A stretch of DNA of 64,000 bases. Source: Sinonovacula constricta (lineage: Eukaryota > Mollusca > Bivalvia > Cardiida > Solecurtidae). Of this stretch, positions 23,609 through 38,100 are shown one piece after another (within the stretch, counting starts at the first letter, position 1; every line of letters starts with the position of its first letter). A program made the position numbers and the translations under genes. The DNA lies in the NCBI GenBank assembly GCA_007844125.1, contig CM017558.1, positions 45,585,460 to 45,649,459 on the forward strand, given 5' to 3'. The notes below the pieces were generated by a model. It was given only the letters and a program-made list of their open reading frames with translations. It was not told the DNA's origin and searched no databases.

Positions 23609-23792
23609 CAGGATACCTACCTACCTACCTACCTACCTACCTACCTACCTACCTTCCTACCTTCCTACCTTCCTACCTACCTACCTACCTACCTACCTTC
23701 CTACCTACCTACCTACCTTCCTACCTACCTACCTACCTACCTACCGATCCATCCATCCATCCATCCATCCATCTATCTATCTATCTACACAC
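23609..23792 (+). repeat. Compound microsatellite (CTAC)n-(CATC)n-(TATC)n-(AC)n
   Basis: Long runs of CTAC with interspersed CTTC, then CATC, TATC and AC tracts in sequence. Probably highly polymorphic. Confidence 0.95.
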
Positions 23793-24394
23793 ACACACAC
23801 AAGCGCATAATTAACATATTTAAAAAAATAGACCATTACCTATTTATTGATATGACAATCATTAGTTTTGACCGACACATAACGTCTTTATATGTGGAAC
23901 GCTTTGGCGATGGTACGCTAAGGCAGTGGTACGGTGGTACCCACCTGGAAATACCCAGATGCTTAAAATAGGGCTGTGTTGGGAACGAGAGGTTTTTTTC
24001 TATTTGAGTATTTCGCGAGAGATGTATGACCCCGAAAAAACAAAAGCAGGAAGGTTTCATCTACCCTTTTCAGAGATAAAGGTAACTAATAAACAAACAG
24101 TGCTTTACTTAAATGTTTCACACTTACTGTTTTATTTTCCAATATGAATTATGATTTTTTGCGTAGCACAAAACTCAAACGGACATTGCATCATCTTGGA
24201 ATTCCCGAGATTATGCGAGTCATGTGACAGATATGGAATGCTGACGCTTTTTAGCCAAATTATGTGGAGAATCGTACTATTATCTACAAAATTCAATTGA
24301 ATTTGCAATTGTGGATCTGTTCTGCCGTAAGCACACATTTTATTTTCTTTATAAACATGATGATCATAAATAACAAATACAATGCAGTAAGTTA

Positions 24395-26156
24395 AATATA
24401 GTTAGGGCAGAAGAACGAAGCTGTCTGGTCTACTGGTGAGGTAAGGCATTCTGTATGTACCCAACCTTTGCATGAATCACACTCTATCCATGTGCGCTCA
24501 AGGTCCAAATCAAGGTCTTCCAGCCTGCCAAGTGATGCCACATGCCATGCAGCAGGCATCATCATCTGAACATGCCCTAGATGAAGCAGACATGGAAGCG
24601 GGGCATTTTCCTCATGTACTTTCAGCCAATGGGCCCTTTCCTTATTTAACTGGCTTGCCCTTTTCACTTAGTTTTTGATATATTGAACTTTGCACCTATT
24701 TTCTTTTGCAGCAAAGCATTTTTGCTGATTCCAATTGTTTTAATGAAAGTTGTCGAATGCATTCAACAGATGTTAAGTTGTATGGAAGGATGTTAGTGAG
24801 TGTTTTTCAAACAGTTTTTTTAGGACATGCACTCTTTGGAAATACTTATGCTTCTGCCTGGATAGGCAACACAGATTATTTCAATGATTGGCCTTCATTT
24901 CCCAAAGCATTTTCTGTTAACATCTGGAGACCTGACATAGAATAATGATTCTGATGATATGAGGAGTTGGAATGTTTGTTTGGATTAGCTCTCTTGTGTA
25001 ACATCTTAATAACATCAAAACAGGGAGATTGTCCCTCTTAGTTATAGCCTTCCTTAAGACGTGTGTTGTATCTTTACCTGGTGGGTGTGCTCAAAGTCTC
25101 TTCAAATACCTCAAGAGCAATTGCAATCTCCCATGCAGAGTTGTCGTTCGTTCCTCTCTCAGTGAATGTATGCGCCAATGGTAGCGAGTGGAGCAATTGA
25201 TGTTTTGCTTTGGTCAGACCGTAGTGATGGCTGTATTCCTTCTGCTACTTTGTTTCCAGGTGATATCTCATCAGTGTTTGTCAGTGATGGTTTCAGCATT
25301 GTACTCGTTATGACAGTACTGTCTACTGGATAAATGCCAGAGGATTTAAAGGCATTCTTAGCTGTCAATGGTTTATAGAAATTCAAGTAGATTTCTGTCA
25401 GTTTTTCTGCAAAACTTTCTCTGCCAGTCGGCCTTCCAGGGTTTTCTCTCTTATGTTTTCTGGCAGTTAGATGCCACTGGGCCTTTAGTCGAGGGGCTGC
25501 AATAAGTGTGTTGCATAGGGGACTATTCAATTCATTTATATTCCCTTTTCCAATGCTTTCATGAATATTTCTTGATTCATGTGGCTGCTCACACTATCTA
25601 TCAGCAAAACAACAAGGTGCTGAATGCCTGCATATCTGTCAAAGGGAACAATGAACATAGAGAACATAAACATTGCTGTGTCCATCCAACCTTTTGGGGT
25701 ATACTCAATGACAAAGCCTTCAATAGACCCATTCAGAGGATTGTACCCATAAGGTTTCGGCTCAGGATATATAAAAAAAGGCGGCATCAAGTGGCCAGCA
25801 GCATTTCCACAGAACATCACTGTCAAACATTCTTTTCCACTGGTAACTTGTGGCACATGAACATCTTTTCAACTTGGCCCAATGACCTTGGTTTTGTTGT
25901 ACCCGATATTAAAACCAGTTTCATCTGCATTCCAGAGTCTTGATAGCTTGTCAAGTAGATCTTTTCCTGAAAGATACTCCCTGAACTTACTGTACCATTG
26001 ATCAGTAACTTCTTTTGTAACCTTTGCTCTCTTCAACTCAAGAGGCATTTCCATTCTGTTTGTTATTACGTGCTTATTTCTACCCATAAAGCCATAATAC
26101 CTTTTTAGTCCCCTACCGGTGTTCTCACCAGAGGGGACTATAGGTTTACCCTTCGT

Positions 26157-26197
<41 letters not shown>

Positions 26198-27914
26198 TGT
26201 CTGTCCTCTAAAAATCTGGATCCTTTAATAACTTAAAAACTATTAAAGCTAGGCGCATGAAACTTGGTATGTTAATAGGTAGCAATGTGTACAATATGCA
26301 CGCGCAACATTTGGGTCACTACCTGGAAGGTCAAGGTCACAGCATGACCTTGAAGCAAAATCGTGTCCGGCAAATAACTTCGTTATTTGAAGTCGGATTT
26401 TAAAACTATTTCACAGAAATGATCACCATATTGAGATGACGTGTCGTGAGCAAGATTTGGGTCGCTACCTTAAAGGTCAAGGTCACAGCATGACCTTGCA
26501 GCAAAATCGTGTCCGCCCCATAACTTGGTTATTTGAAGTTTGATTTTACAACTATTTCACAGAAATGATCACCATATTGAGACGACCTGTTTGATTTTGC
26601 AACTATTTCACATATCTAGACTTCTACATTTCCATTTAAATATGTCCTCAGTATATGCCTGTACTTACTACAGCTTTCTTTAAAGCTTTCTAGCCATGAT
26701 AATACTAGGGTGCTTGATTTCAATTCATTATAACATGACATTTGAAATAAAATTATTACAAATCCTTATTAATGTTAATTTGTTTATAACTTTAAGTTTT
26801 ACATGTCAAAATAATCACACACTTTCTTCAATCCATAAAACAAATAATTTATTAAATACTGAATGATTTTATGATCATTTTCTATGACAATACAGATTAA
26901 TGAGAATATACTCTCATCAAGCCAACTTTACCCTTAAAAACTATATGTCACTTTATCCATCAAACACCCTTATCAGTAAACCCATTTCTCAATTTAACAA
27001 ACAAATCTGTTATTTTCTTATGTTTTGTGGTCGATATTTTCACGCCTTTATCTGACATTAATTGCAAATAATCAAATGATAGGGCCAAATTCACCCCTAT
27101 TGACATTGTTTTCAAAACATTGGAGACAAACAATAAGATCAGTTAATAATATAAAAACATGGCATATTGAAATGATGCTAGATAAGGTAAAAAAACAGAC
27201 AATCGGTCAAGTGTCCTTTGTTCAGGGTAAAAAGGGTGTCCGTTGTCCACAGATGACAGGTGTCCTTTGTTTACAACGATTTTCCTATGGGGAATATTGA
27301 TGGGTCCATTGAAAGCAGGTGTCTGCTGTTCTCAGGTGTTCCTTAGCTCAGGCTGACTTGTATATGTATCTGTAGATTTCCTTGTTAATTACCTCATTTT
27401 TAAGCCATAATTATACAAATACAGACTTCAACCTCAAATTAATAATAAATGGCAATAAACAGGAGCGTATGATAATTAAAGAACTTTTTGAGGGACCGGT
27501 AGGGGACTACTGTATTGCCCACAATACTATCAAATGCTTGTTTTTCCAGGTCTTCCATTTTTTGGAAGGCACCTTTCGATTTTCTTTCTTGACTATGGTG
27601 CTAACAAAGTCTAAGAATTCGCACATTCTTAGTCCCATTCCGCGCTGGCCCATCTCTTGAAGCCATCTTGCATGCTCTGAGAAAACAGTTGGTGGACCTT
27701 TCCCCTTAAACAAGTCCACCTCTCCTCTCTATCTTCTGTACAAAAAAGAAACTGACAAATCATATACTGCTGCTGCTTTCTGAAATGACGTCTTGTTGCT
27801 TATTTTGTATAGTGCTTTTCTGTTTCTTTCTCTTTTGACCAGGCTCATCTTCTTTCCCTGGTGCTTGGCTTTCACACTGTTATCTTTATTTTGGGCTATA
27901 TACTGTTTTGCCAT
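24395..27914 (-). pseudogene. pogo-like DDE transposase with C-terminal zinc-finger-like tail, split by another transposon
   Basis: Minus strand, from MAKQYIAQNKDN at 27914. The N-terminus has a pipsqueak-type HTH (YKISNKTSFQKAAAVYDLS), then a region with ARWLQEMGQRGMGLRMCEFL. After an inserted element (26108-27507) come MGRNKHVITNRMEMPLEL (26087), LSRLWNADETGFNIG (first catalytic Asp region), VTSGKECLTVMFCGNAAGHL, LLIDSVSSHMN (second Asp region) and, from 25530, the GRPTGRESFAEKLTEIY and NAFKSSGIYPVD segment typical of the C-terminus. Near 24500-24400 a cysteine/histidine cluster (WIECDSCKGWVHTECLTS) resembles the zinc-finger tail some pogo-like transposases carry. Frameshifts, stops and the insertion make it dead. 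Confidence 0.8.
26108..27507 (+). mobile_element. 1.4-kb non-autonomous transposon with TA target duplication, inside the pogo-like gene
   Basis: Ends GTCCCCTACCGGT (26108-26120) and ACCGGTAGGGGAC (27495-27507) are perfect 13-bp inverted repeats, each flanked by TA (26106-26107 and 27508-27509). The interior has a CAGT/CCGT microsatellite near 26157-26205 and duplicated blocks with AGGTCAAGGTCACAGCATGA (around 26330 and 26476). No transposase is seen. Confidence 0.85.
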
Positions 27915-29097
27915 GATTTCGCCAACTTAAACTTTCTCAGACACTGTAAATGATCTCAGGTTGAACTGTGAATTATGTGTCCTGCTACTAAGCATCTCTG
28001 TAAACCATAGCAAGGCCTAAACTCAAACACAACAGCAATTAACATAAATGTGGCTTTGATTTCAAGAACAAATTAAATGTCTGGAGAAGAAATGCATTTT
28101 CTCATGAATCCGTTAATTTTTGTATATTTGATTTCTAAACTCACATTCACAATAAATCCTGTATCGAAATGTATACCATTTCAATCACTCAACAATGTGC
28201 TTTACATACTATTAAACTTAAAGAAGAGACCACAGAGACACAACAAAAGATTACTATTATCAGTAATGTACATAACAACTCTAAGATGATGGTTTTCTAA
28301 ACTGGTATATTTTCAATTTAATTGATTGATTTCTTTCTTTAGGCTGACAATTTAAGCTTACCTCAACATAAAATCTATTTCTAAACATACTGAGCAAAAA
28401 GCACACATATCTACTGTTTGGGTATAGTAAAAAAAAAGCATTCACGAAATCACTGGAATTCATGAACTATGAGAAGTGAGTATATTCATGTATTGTATTT
28501 ACCCTGTAAGGTTTGTAATCAGTTAAGACAAATAAAAGAAAAGTTTGACACAAAGCATCAAAGTCCAACAATAAAATATGATGCACAAGAGCATTGAGTA
28601 ATTTGACTTTAAGTTACCTGAATATATACTTAATCACTAAACCTTCACATGTTCTTGCATACTGTCTAAATTTATGTCTTAAACATTAAATTTAACAAAA
28701 ATATAACCAAACTGTTCAGTCATCACTGTATCAGAGCCTTTTACATTACGTTATCATTGTATTATTTTATTTTATTTATATTTTAGTCCAGCTATGATGT
28801 TTACACAAGGAACAGATAGCTTAAGTCTTTTGAAGTATTATCATGATCTTTGTGGGTCACCTTTCTATAGGATGCAGATATAATAATGAAGACTTAAAAT
28901 TTATTATTTTGTAACTATCATAACAGTCTCATATGAAGCCGTTTATGAATTCAATCTGAAAATTGCTTTGTCCAAGTAAACCACACATGCACACATGCAC
29001 ACACACATGCACACACACACACACAACACACTATATATATATATGAATAATAGAATAAATTATTGATGTCGTAATTATGTTCTTGTAACTATTTCAG
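27915..29097. other. Non-coding, with microsatellites
   Basis: Holds an ACACATGC-type (AC)n tract with (AT)n at 28981-29044. Short frames only. It may contain the promoter and 5' UTR exon of the downstream gene, which I could not locate. Confidence 0.5.
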
Positions 29098-29119
29098 AAG
29101 TATTCTTTGATGACTTGTG

Positions 29120-32100
29120 ATGGCATTTTCAAACTACAATGACAATGAGAACAAATTGAAAGATACAACAGATCTCTCAGAAGGTATGTACCTGCTGAAA
29201 TTTTGTTTTTGTTTTAATGTCAGTAAATACACAAATATAACCAAGGTGCTGTTCGTTTTGGCCCATTTTGAAGACCAATATTGGGTCTTGTTATCAATCA
29301 CAAAAAGGATGTTTTTTTCCCAATTTCAAGGGAAAAAATCCCCATGCAAAGAAAGGAAAAAGTGTTTCCCTGGACAAATAAATGACATAGTTGACTACTT
29401 TAGTCATATAAGAAATAGATATAGCTTTGAAAATGAGTGAAATATAGAAAGGGATGAATGAACCAAATACTTGATTTTTTGTGTTTTATATGATATATAT
29501 ATATATAATACAGTTGTAGTTTTCCCCAATTTTCTCTAAAACAACGTGAAAAATTCCTCACATCTCTCAAACCTCAACTCACATAACAGATAACAGAGAA
29601 GTCATCTTTTTGTTAGCTCACCTGAGCACAACGTGCTCAAGGTGAGAGTTTTTGATACTCCTTCATCCGTCATGAGTCATGCAGCATCAGTAATTTGCAT
29701 GTAAATACACTATTTAGAGGCCACATTTATGGCCCAATCTTCACCAAACATGGTCAGAATGTTTGAGTAAAATCTGGGATGAATTTGTAACTGCGTCACA
29801 TGGTGTCATTAAGTAGGTCACTTGGTCATATCTTAAAAAAACCTTTTCATCACCCTGGAGGCCACATATATTGCCCTATCTTCACCAGATGTGGTAAGAA
29901 TGTTTGCATGAAGTTTTGAATGAGTTTGTATCTGGGTTAAAGTACTGGTAGTTAAATCCTAGAAAAATGTGAACACCCCCAGAGGCCACATTTATGGTCC
30001 ATTCTTCACTAAACCTGGTCAGAATGTTTGTATGAAATCTTGGATGAAACCTTAACTAGGTCACAAGGGTCTAAAAGAACATCATTAGGTCAAATCTTAG
30101 AAAAACCTTTTGAACACGCTAGGGTCTAAATTTATTGCTTTATATTCACCAAACTCGATCAGAATGTTTGTCTTCATGAAATCTTGACAGTGTTTACAAC
30201 TTTTTCAGTTTGGTGAAAAATGTAGGTCATTAGGTCAAATCCTAGAAAAAAAATTGTTAGAGGCCATATTTATGGCCAAATCTTCACTGAACTTGATTGG
30301 AATGCTTGCATGCATAAAAGCTAAGATGAATTAATAACTGGGTCACATGGGGGTCATTAATTGGGTCAAATCTTAGAAAAATCTGTGAACACGCTAGAGG
30401 CTAAAACCTTTTCAACAACTCAGAGGCTACATTTATGGCCATATCTTCACCTGGCTTGGTCAGAATGTTTGTCTGCCTAAAATTTTGAATGAGTTTGTAA
30501 CTGGGTTATGTTTGATCATAAAAACTAGGTCGAATCGTAGAACAAATCTTGTGAACACACTAGAGGCTACATCTGTGACCCAATCTTCTCCAAAGATTTC
30601 AAAAGTAAATAACTCTTAGTCACTTGATGCCAAATATGAATTTACTAAAAGTTTTGGTCCTCAGGTGAGCGATTAAGGGCCATGATGGCCTTCTTGTTTT
30701 TCCTCTTCTAGTTTAACAATGCAGATTTTTTTACTTCTTTTTGTTGTTGTTTGCTTCAGCATTGTCAACAGACACTTCGTCATATGAAAGCTGCTCTGGG
30801 GGTAATAAGTTCAGGAGCGTAAGCACAGTCATGAAGGAAGATAATTCTTACCACACATCATTGGAAATGGCGTCAGACATTTTCCCTAGATATTTTAACC
30901 TAGGAAGTGGACAGATAGAAAAGAAGGCTGTTCACATGTTTGATATGCGCTTAGTGCGATACCTCTCCTATGGGAGAGAAGTACAATTGAAGTGCAAGTC
31001 CATGTCAAAAGATGACATTACTGCTGAGCTGTCAACTCAGCTGAAAGTGGATAAATCCTGTGTGCATGTAATTGAACACTCCAGTCAGTCAGAAGAAGCT
31101 TTCTTGCTGACAAAGGCTGTTGTTGTTCCTGAGACTCTCCGCTTGAATGGACAGATATACCTTCTTGTGGATCTGTATTCAGACAACTTACCAGTTCAGA
31201 CTTTATGTGTAAGACTGGCATTGTCATCAACTCTTGAACAAAGTCTTCAGATCCTGGAGAAGGAACTGAAATGCCAGAAACTTTGCTTGTGTAAAAATGG
31301 ACTGGTTTTACCGAGGGAGAGAAAAGTACAATCACTGGGATTGTTGTCATTCGAGCAAGTGCAGCTGGTTGACTCCCAGACAAAAATGGTTAGGTTTTTG
31401 CATCATCCTCGAAGTGGGGCAGAGTTTATGTTCACCTTGGAGATTGACACTACATGGTGTATCAGGCAGGTGAAGCAGGTGGGTTTGGAAGAGTTTGGGG
31501 ATCTTGTACCAGCTTCCTGCCAAAGCAGCATGTTACATCTGGTCAGTGACGGAACTCTGCTGCAAGATGACCAGTGTGTTGGCCTGTGGCTGGGATGCAG
31601 TCGAACAGACATTCTTGAGGTGCATTTCTCGAATGGTGCTGCTATTGCTGTCATCATCAAGTTCAAAGATGGTAGAAACAAGTGCATGAAGCAGATGGTA
31701 GTGCCTCTGGACTGTTCAACTGAAACACTGCGTAATCTTATTGGGCAGAGTCTTAACGTGGACCCAAAAGCTGTGAGGTTGGTGCTGAATAATGTAAGGC
31801 TAGATGAATATGACAATTTGAAGGATGTACTTCACAATGGGTGTGTTATTGCTGTAGGAATCAAGAAACGGAAAAGGCTTCGTATAAAGAATCCTCAAAC
31901 CCTGTATGAAATGACTGTGGAGATGTATTTACTAGAGTCTGTGTACCTTCTCAAGAAAAAGGTGTCAGAAGCCATGGGAGTTGACATGCTTAATTTTAGA
32001 CTGTATTGCAGAGAGATAGAAATGAAAGAGAAGAACTTGCTGCAGACTTATGCACTGAAGAACAATATGCTGCTGAAAATGGACGTATATGAGAATAGAC

Positions 32101-35100
32101 TGTTAATCCAGGTTGTGATTGTGTTCAAACATGTTCGACAAAACCTCATCATTGATGATCCGAATTTGACAACCGTGGGGGACCTGTTGCATTATTGCGG
32201 CCATCGCTATGACTATGACAGTGACAGTTCCCGGGCTATTTACGGCACACGTTGCCTTGATCCCAACCACACGCTGGAGAGAGAGAGCATTGAGTCAAGG
32301 CAGAAGATTGTGATTGTGAACTTTTGGAAGTCTGAGCATTTAAAAGAGGGTCTTAGATCGTTGTTTGAAGTTCACCCAGACGGTCAGGTGAACCATGGTT
32401 ATGCTACAGTTGTGTCAGGGGTCCTCTGTGTAGGTTAGTATCATACTTTAAGTGTATCCAGCAGAGGAAGGGTAAACAGAATCAAAGATTGTTCTTAGTG
32501 TTCTTAATATTTGATTGGAAATTCAGCATGTGACATGGCAGTTTGATTATGTTTAATTCTTTTAAACTAATCAATATAATAATGATATATCGAAAAAGAT
32601 GAAAGAAGCAGTTCCAATATAGACCCTGTATCCTTACTAATTATGTTAACATTGATGTATTTTTATTGTGAAATAGAATCGTCTTGATGTTACTTTGCTA
32701 ACATATGCATCTTTTGTTTTTTAGATAATTTCAAAATCATGCTATATGTAATTCTCAACCTATAAAAGCTGAAAGTTGCCATACTTGATCTGAATTGTGT
32801 TATTATCATTTTTATATGACAACGACAACAAAAGTATGCTAAGTCATAACTAATATTTTACCAACTATTTCTACAGTGTCTAGCCCTAGTCAGCATTTGC
32901 TAGCAGAGTCTTCTGATGCTTGGAACAACGGCCGTCTACCTGAGGGGATACACATGTACAAGCACCACCTGGGACAGACCGAAACTGTACAGGTAGATGT
33001 CTTCATATTGTTGTCATGACAATAATTGTCATTGTCACACTGTTTATATGGTAAGACTGGCATAAATATCACTTTTGTTATGAAAGCACTAGTGTCATGC
33101 AGTTTCTTTGGTTACAGTTACAATGATTCCTAATCACTGTTGCTATGTAAACACATGTTTTATGCTCTTTTTTTGTTGTTAAATAAAAGGAAGAAAAGTG
33201 AAACAAAAAATGCATTGTGACATGCTTCTTAAACATCAAGAAAAAAGAAGAACAAAAAAAACACCTAAGAACAAATGGGAAATTTTAGGCTGGGGCAAAA
33301 TGATTACCAGTACAATGCATGTCCAGCTCAAATGAATGAAGAATGAAGTTGAATTTTTTTATCATGGTTTAATTTCAATAATTACGGGGACACTAATATG
33401 ATGGTCACACTTTTGTTAGTCACATAGTGTCATGAACACGCTATTGTATATGACATGTCATGAACACACTGTTGTCAGTCACATATTGTAATGAACACAC
33501 TATTGTAAGTCACATGTTGTCATAAACACACTGTTGTATGTCACTTGTTGTAATGAACACACTGTTGTAAGTCACATGTTGTCATGAACACACTGTTGTA
33601 TATGACATGTCATGAACACACTGTTGTAAGTCACATGTTGTCATGAACACGCTATTGTATATGACATGTCATGAACACACTGTTGTCAGTCACATATTGT
33701 AATGAACACACTGTTGTAAGTCACATGTTGTCATGAACACACTGTTGTCAGTCACATATTGTAATGAACCCACTGTTGTAAGTCACATGTTGTCATGAAC
33801 ACACTGTGTAAGTCTCATGTTGTTATGAACACACTGTGTAAGTCTCATGTTGTTATAAACATACTATTGAAAGTCTCATGGTGTAATGAACATGCTATTG
33901 TACGTCACATGTCATGAACACACTGTTGTAAGTCACATGGTGTCATGAACACGCTATTGTAAGTCGCATGTTGTCATGAACATGCTATTGCAAGTCACAT
34001 GGTGTCGTGAGCATACTGTTATTAGTCACATAGTGTCATGAACACACTGTTGTACGTCACATGTCATGATCACACTGTTGTCAGTCACATGTTGTAATGA
34101 ACATACTATTGAAAGTCTCATGATGTAATGAACATGCTATTGTACGTCACATGTCATGAACACACTGTTGTAAGTCACATGGTGTCATGAATACACTGTT
34201 GTAAGTCGCATGTTGTCATGAACACGCTATTGTTAGTCACATAATGTCATGGACACACTGTTGTAAGTCACATGTTGTCGTGAGCATACTGTTATTAGTC
34301 ACATAGTGTCATGAACACACTGTTGTACGTCACATGTCATGATCACACTGTTGTCAGTCACATGTTGTAATGAACACACTGTTGTCAGTCACATGTTGTA
34401 ATGAACACACTGTTGTTAGTCACATGTTGTCATGAACACACTATTGTCAGTCACATGTTGTAATGAACACACTGTTGTAAGTCACATGTTGTAATGAACA
34501 CACTGTTGTAAGTCACATGTTGTAATGAACACACTGTTGTCAGTCACATGTTGTAATGAACACACTGTTGTCAGTCACATATTGTAATGAACACACTGTT
34601 GTCAGTCACATGTTGTAATGAACACACTGTTGTCAGTCACATGTTGTAATGAACACACTGTTGTTAGTCACATGTTGTCATGAACACACTATTGTTAATC
34701 ACATGTTGTCATGAACATGCTATTGCAAGTCACATGAACACACTGTTGCAAGTCACATGTTGTCATGAACACACTGTTGCAAGTCATATGTTGTCATGAA
34801 CACACTGTTGCAAGTCACATGGTGTCATGAATACACTGTTGCAAGTCACATGTTGTCATGAACACACTGTTGTATGTCACATAATGTCATGAACACACTG
34901 ATGTCAATCAAATGTTGTAATGAATACAATGATACAAGTCACATTGTCATGAACGCACTGTTGTAAGTCACATGCTGTCATGAACACTCTGTGGTAAGTC
35001 ACATGCTGTCATGAACACATTGTAGATAAGGTGAGATTTTTTACCCTGGTCGCTCTGGGAACTATTGTACTATTGTACTATGGAGAGGGAGGCTCTTATA

Positions 35101-38100
35101 CAAGTGTTTGCCTTTAAAGGTGGTTTCCATTACGTTGTGTAATAAAAAAAATCATTAAAAGGTGAACAAGATATGGTTAACTTTAGAGGTCTTGTTAGAA
35201 CTGCTTGAACTAGATGTGTGTAGTAATTGGCTATGTTTAGAATCAACCAAGACATGCTGTACATCAAGGTATCATCAACAGATGATTAAAAAACATTTGA
35301 TCTTGGCTAATACTATAGGAAACATAATTAATAATGTGTATCAGTGGCAATTCTATGTCATAGAGAAGAAATAAAATAGTGTACATCAAATTTGACTACT
35401 GGCAAAAATGTCCATATTACAAAAAAAATTGATTAAAAATAGAAAAAAATCAAATAGAAAGTTCCATGGCTTTTACTGTCTAGCATCTTTACAGCAGGTA
35501 AGAATATGAGTCAAGTCAGAGCTAATTCCATGAAGCTCTGTTTTTGACATAGGCAGTCTGTTGTATAGCACTGTTCAAACAGAAGTCTAGATTATATTTA
35601 ATGTCAGTTTATGTATTGACATTTTTTAATCCACCTATTTGTCTCTAAAAGATCAATCTTGACTTTTCTCAAGTTTTGATATCTTTTCACAGAAACCAAG
35701 GGAAGAGAATGCCAAGGAAAAGAGACATAAGGAGACAACACTCAGTTGCAAGAGACGCCAAGAACTGCTTGACAAGTTTTTGCCACAAGCTAGAGCGGTG
35801 TGTGAACGGAGACAGATTGGTGTCCGTAAGGCCAAGCTTGGCAATGACTCAGACTCAGACATTACAAGAGTAAAGCAAGTATACAGATGCCCTGGCAAAG
35901 AACGGAGACAGATTAGCGTCCGTATGGCCGAGCTTAGCAATGACTCAGACATTACAAGAGTAAAGCAAGTATACAGATGCCCTGGCAAAGAACGGAGACA
36001 GATTAGCGTCCGTATGGCCGAGCTTAGCAATGACTCAGACATTACAAGAGTAAAGCAAGTATACAGATGCCCTGGCAAAGAACGGAGACAGATTAGCGGC
36101 CGTATGGCCGAGCTTAGCAATGACTCAGACTCAGACATCACAAGAGTAAAGCAAGTATACAGATGCCCTGGCAAAGAATCCTCTCCTGATTTTTACCTGG
36201 CAAGCAGTGATGAATTTGACACTGATGGTAGCATGAAATTTCAAACAAACATCATTGACAAATCAAACAGTGAGGCAGAGATGAAAAGCAACTTTAAAGA
36301 AGAGATTCCCCTGAAACAGTATGGCTCAAAGGACATTGAGCCATCTGGCTTCTGCAGTGACTCCATGTCTAGCAATGACTCTAAAAGTAAATTAAAATCT
36401 TTGAATGAACAAGAGATTGCTTTTATGCCAAGGGAATTGCACAATTTGCATCATATGATGTCAGATTCGGGTATATGTTTGGATAACTTTAGAGACCAGA
36501 TGCAGTACCTAGTGAGGTGCCCATACATTGCTCGAAAGTTGGTCCAACGTTCTCGGCGACGGACTTGCACCACTGGAGACATTGAGAATGGCCAAGATTA
36601 TATGGTTATGAAAACAGGCTACCAACTTCAACATTCCTCCACATTTCCACAGCTGCTTTGTAAACAACAAGATGAATTCTTAAACACAGGAGGTAAGCAT
36701 TTCTCTTTTTCTATTGTTGCTCTTTGCAATTTTAAGAAGACTTTGTCTAATTACAATAATTTGTCAGAAAGAAGTTTTTATTTCTTGACCTTTATGAACT
36801 TTTTCTTGGTAAATTGGTCTTTTGTAAAGTGTACAAAACAGTATATGATTTTAAAGAAGGAATAACTTGTTTTCAGGCTAAAACAACAAACCATTGATAG
36901 TTGTCTCTAAGACCCCATTTTATCAATATGCCCAGTCTTACAACAAAAACTTAAGACCACAGATATTTATGACCAAGTCTTACATGCATTTTATCAGTCC
37001 AGGCTTAAAATCGATGGTCTTATGACCCAGTCTTACGACCCAGTCTTCCAACTTAAATATTGTGTCACAGTCTGTTTCCACAACATCCGGTTATGTATGA
37101 CGCGCAAATTTCGACAATAGCAATTTCACGCCTGAATTCTATTGTTGATTCTATAAGCCGAGGAATCAGACACTGTTTTCATCACCTACAACATGGCAAA
37201 GTACAGTCCAAATGGAAGGCAAATTTTTCACAAACTGCTTAGTAGAGGGATGTGTGGCCACCATACATAAGCTCTATGAACCAGAAACAAGTTTGGATCA
37301 ATTCTGGTCCGAAATAAGACTGAAGTGAGTGCTAGTGACCTTTGAAAAGTTGTAAATATTAATCTAATCTACCTAATGTTACTTGTATTATATGGTGACT
37401 GAGCTTAAACATGTTTGCAATTATTGTTTGACATTTTTTTACAATAATTTAACATATGATTACATCTTAAAAGTGTGTGTGTGTGTAGGGAGAGAGAAAC
37501 AGAAAGAGAGAGAGAGAAAGAGAGGGAGGGAGAGAGAGAAATTAAAATGTATATAATATGTATTTCAGTTACCTGGAGACGGTTCACTTAAAGTATATAT
37601 AGTGCTGCCTTCACTGTGTATAGCATGCTGTGAACACTTGGCATGATACCACACCCAGTTGCATTATCCTGACACAGGGTCAACCATTCATGGAACTACC
37701 CTAATATTTGCTTGAGCACAGGTTATGTAGCCGTATGCATGCAACAATCACCTTGCAAGCTTTTGCAGGTTTTAATTCAAATCAACTTCCAGTGTTGTGG
37801 AAACATCTGTCATATATATAAGATAGACATAGTGCATATAAGGGATATGACATGAGTTTTTAATGGGGCAATTGGTGAAATGGAAATTGTCTCCCTTGTT
37901 AATTAATATCCCAGGCATTCCAAAGAGTAGGTAGGTCCATTTAGTTGCAATTCTTGGACTTCATCACCTGTTTTAAGCTCACCTGAACACAATGTGCTCA
38001 AGGGGAGCTTTCGTGATACCGCTTCATCCAGCTTCATTCACCTGTTGTTCTGCATCCTGCGTCAACATTTTAGCTTGTGAACACACTGGAGGCCAAAGTT

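Noticed and set aside
31018..31816. Minus-strand ORFs of 121 and 137 codons
   Set aside because: Antisense shadows of the UBL exon.
37060..37320. Possible extra exon of the UBL/death gene around MAKYSPNGRQ
   Set aside because: No acceptor/donor pair in the right phase and a stop after 25 codons; probably part of a repeat.
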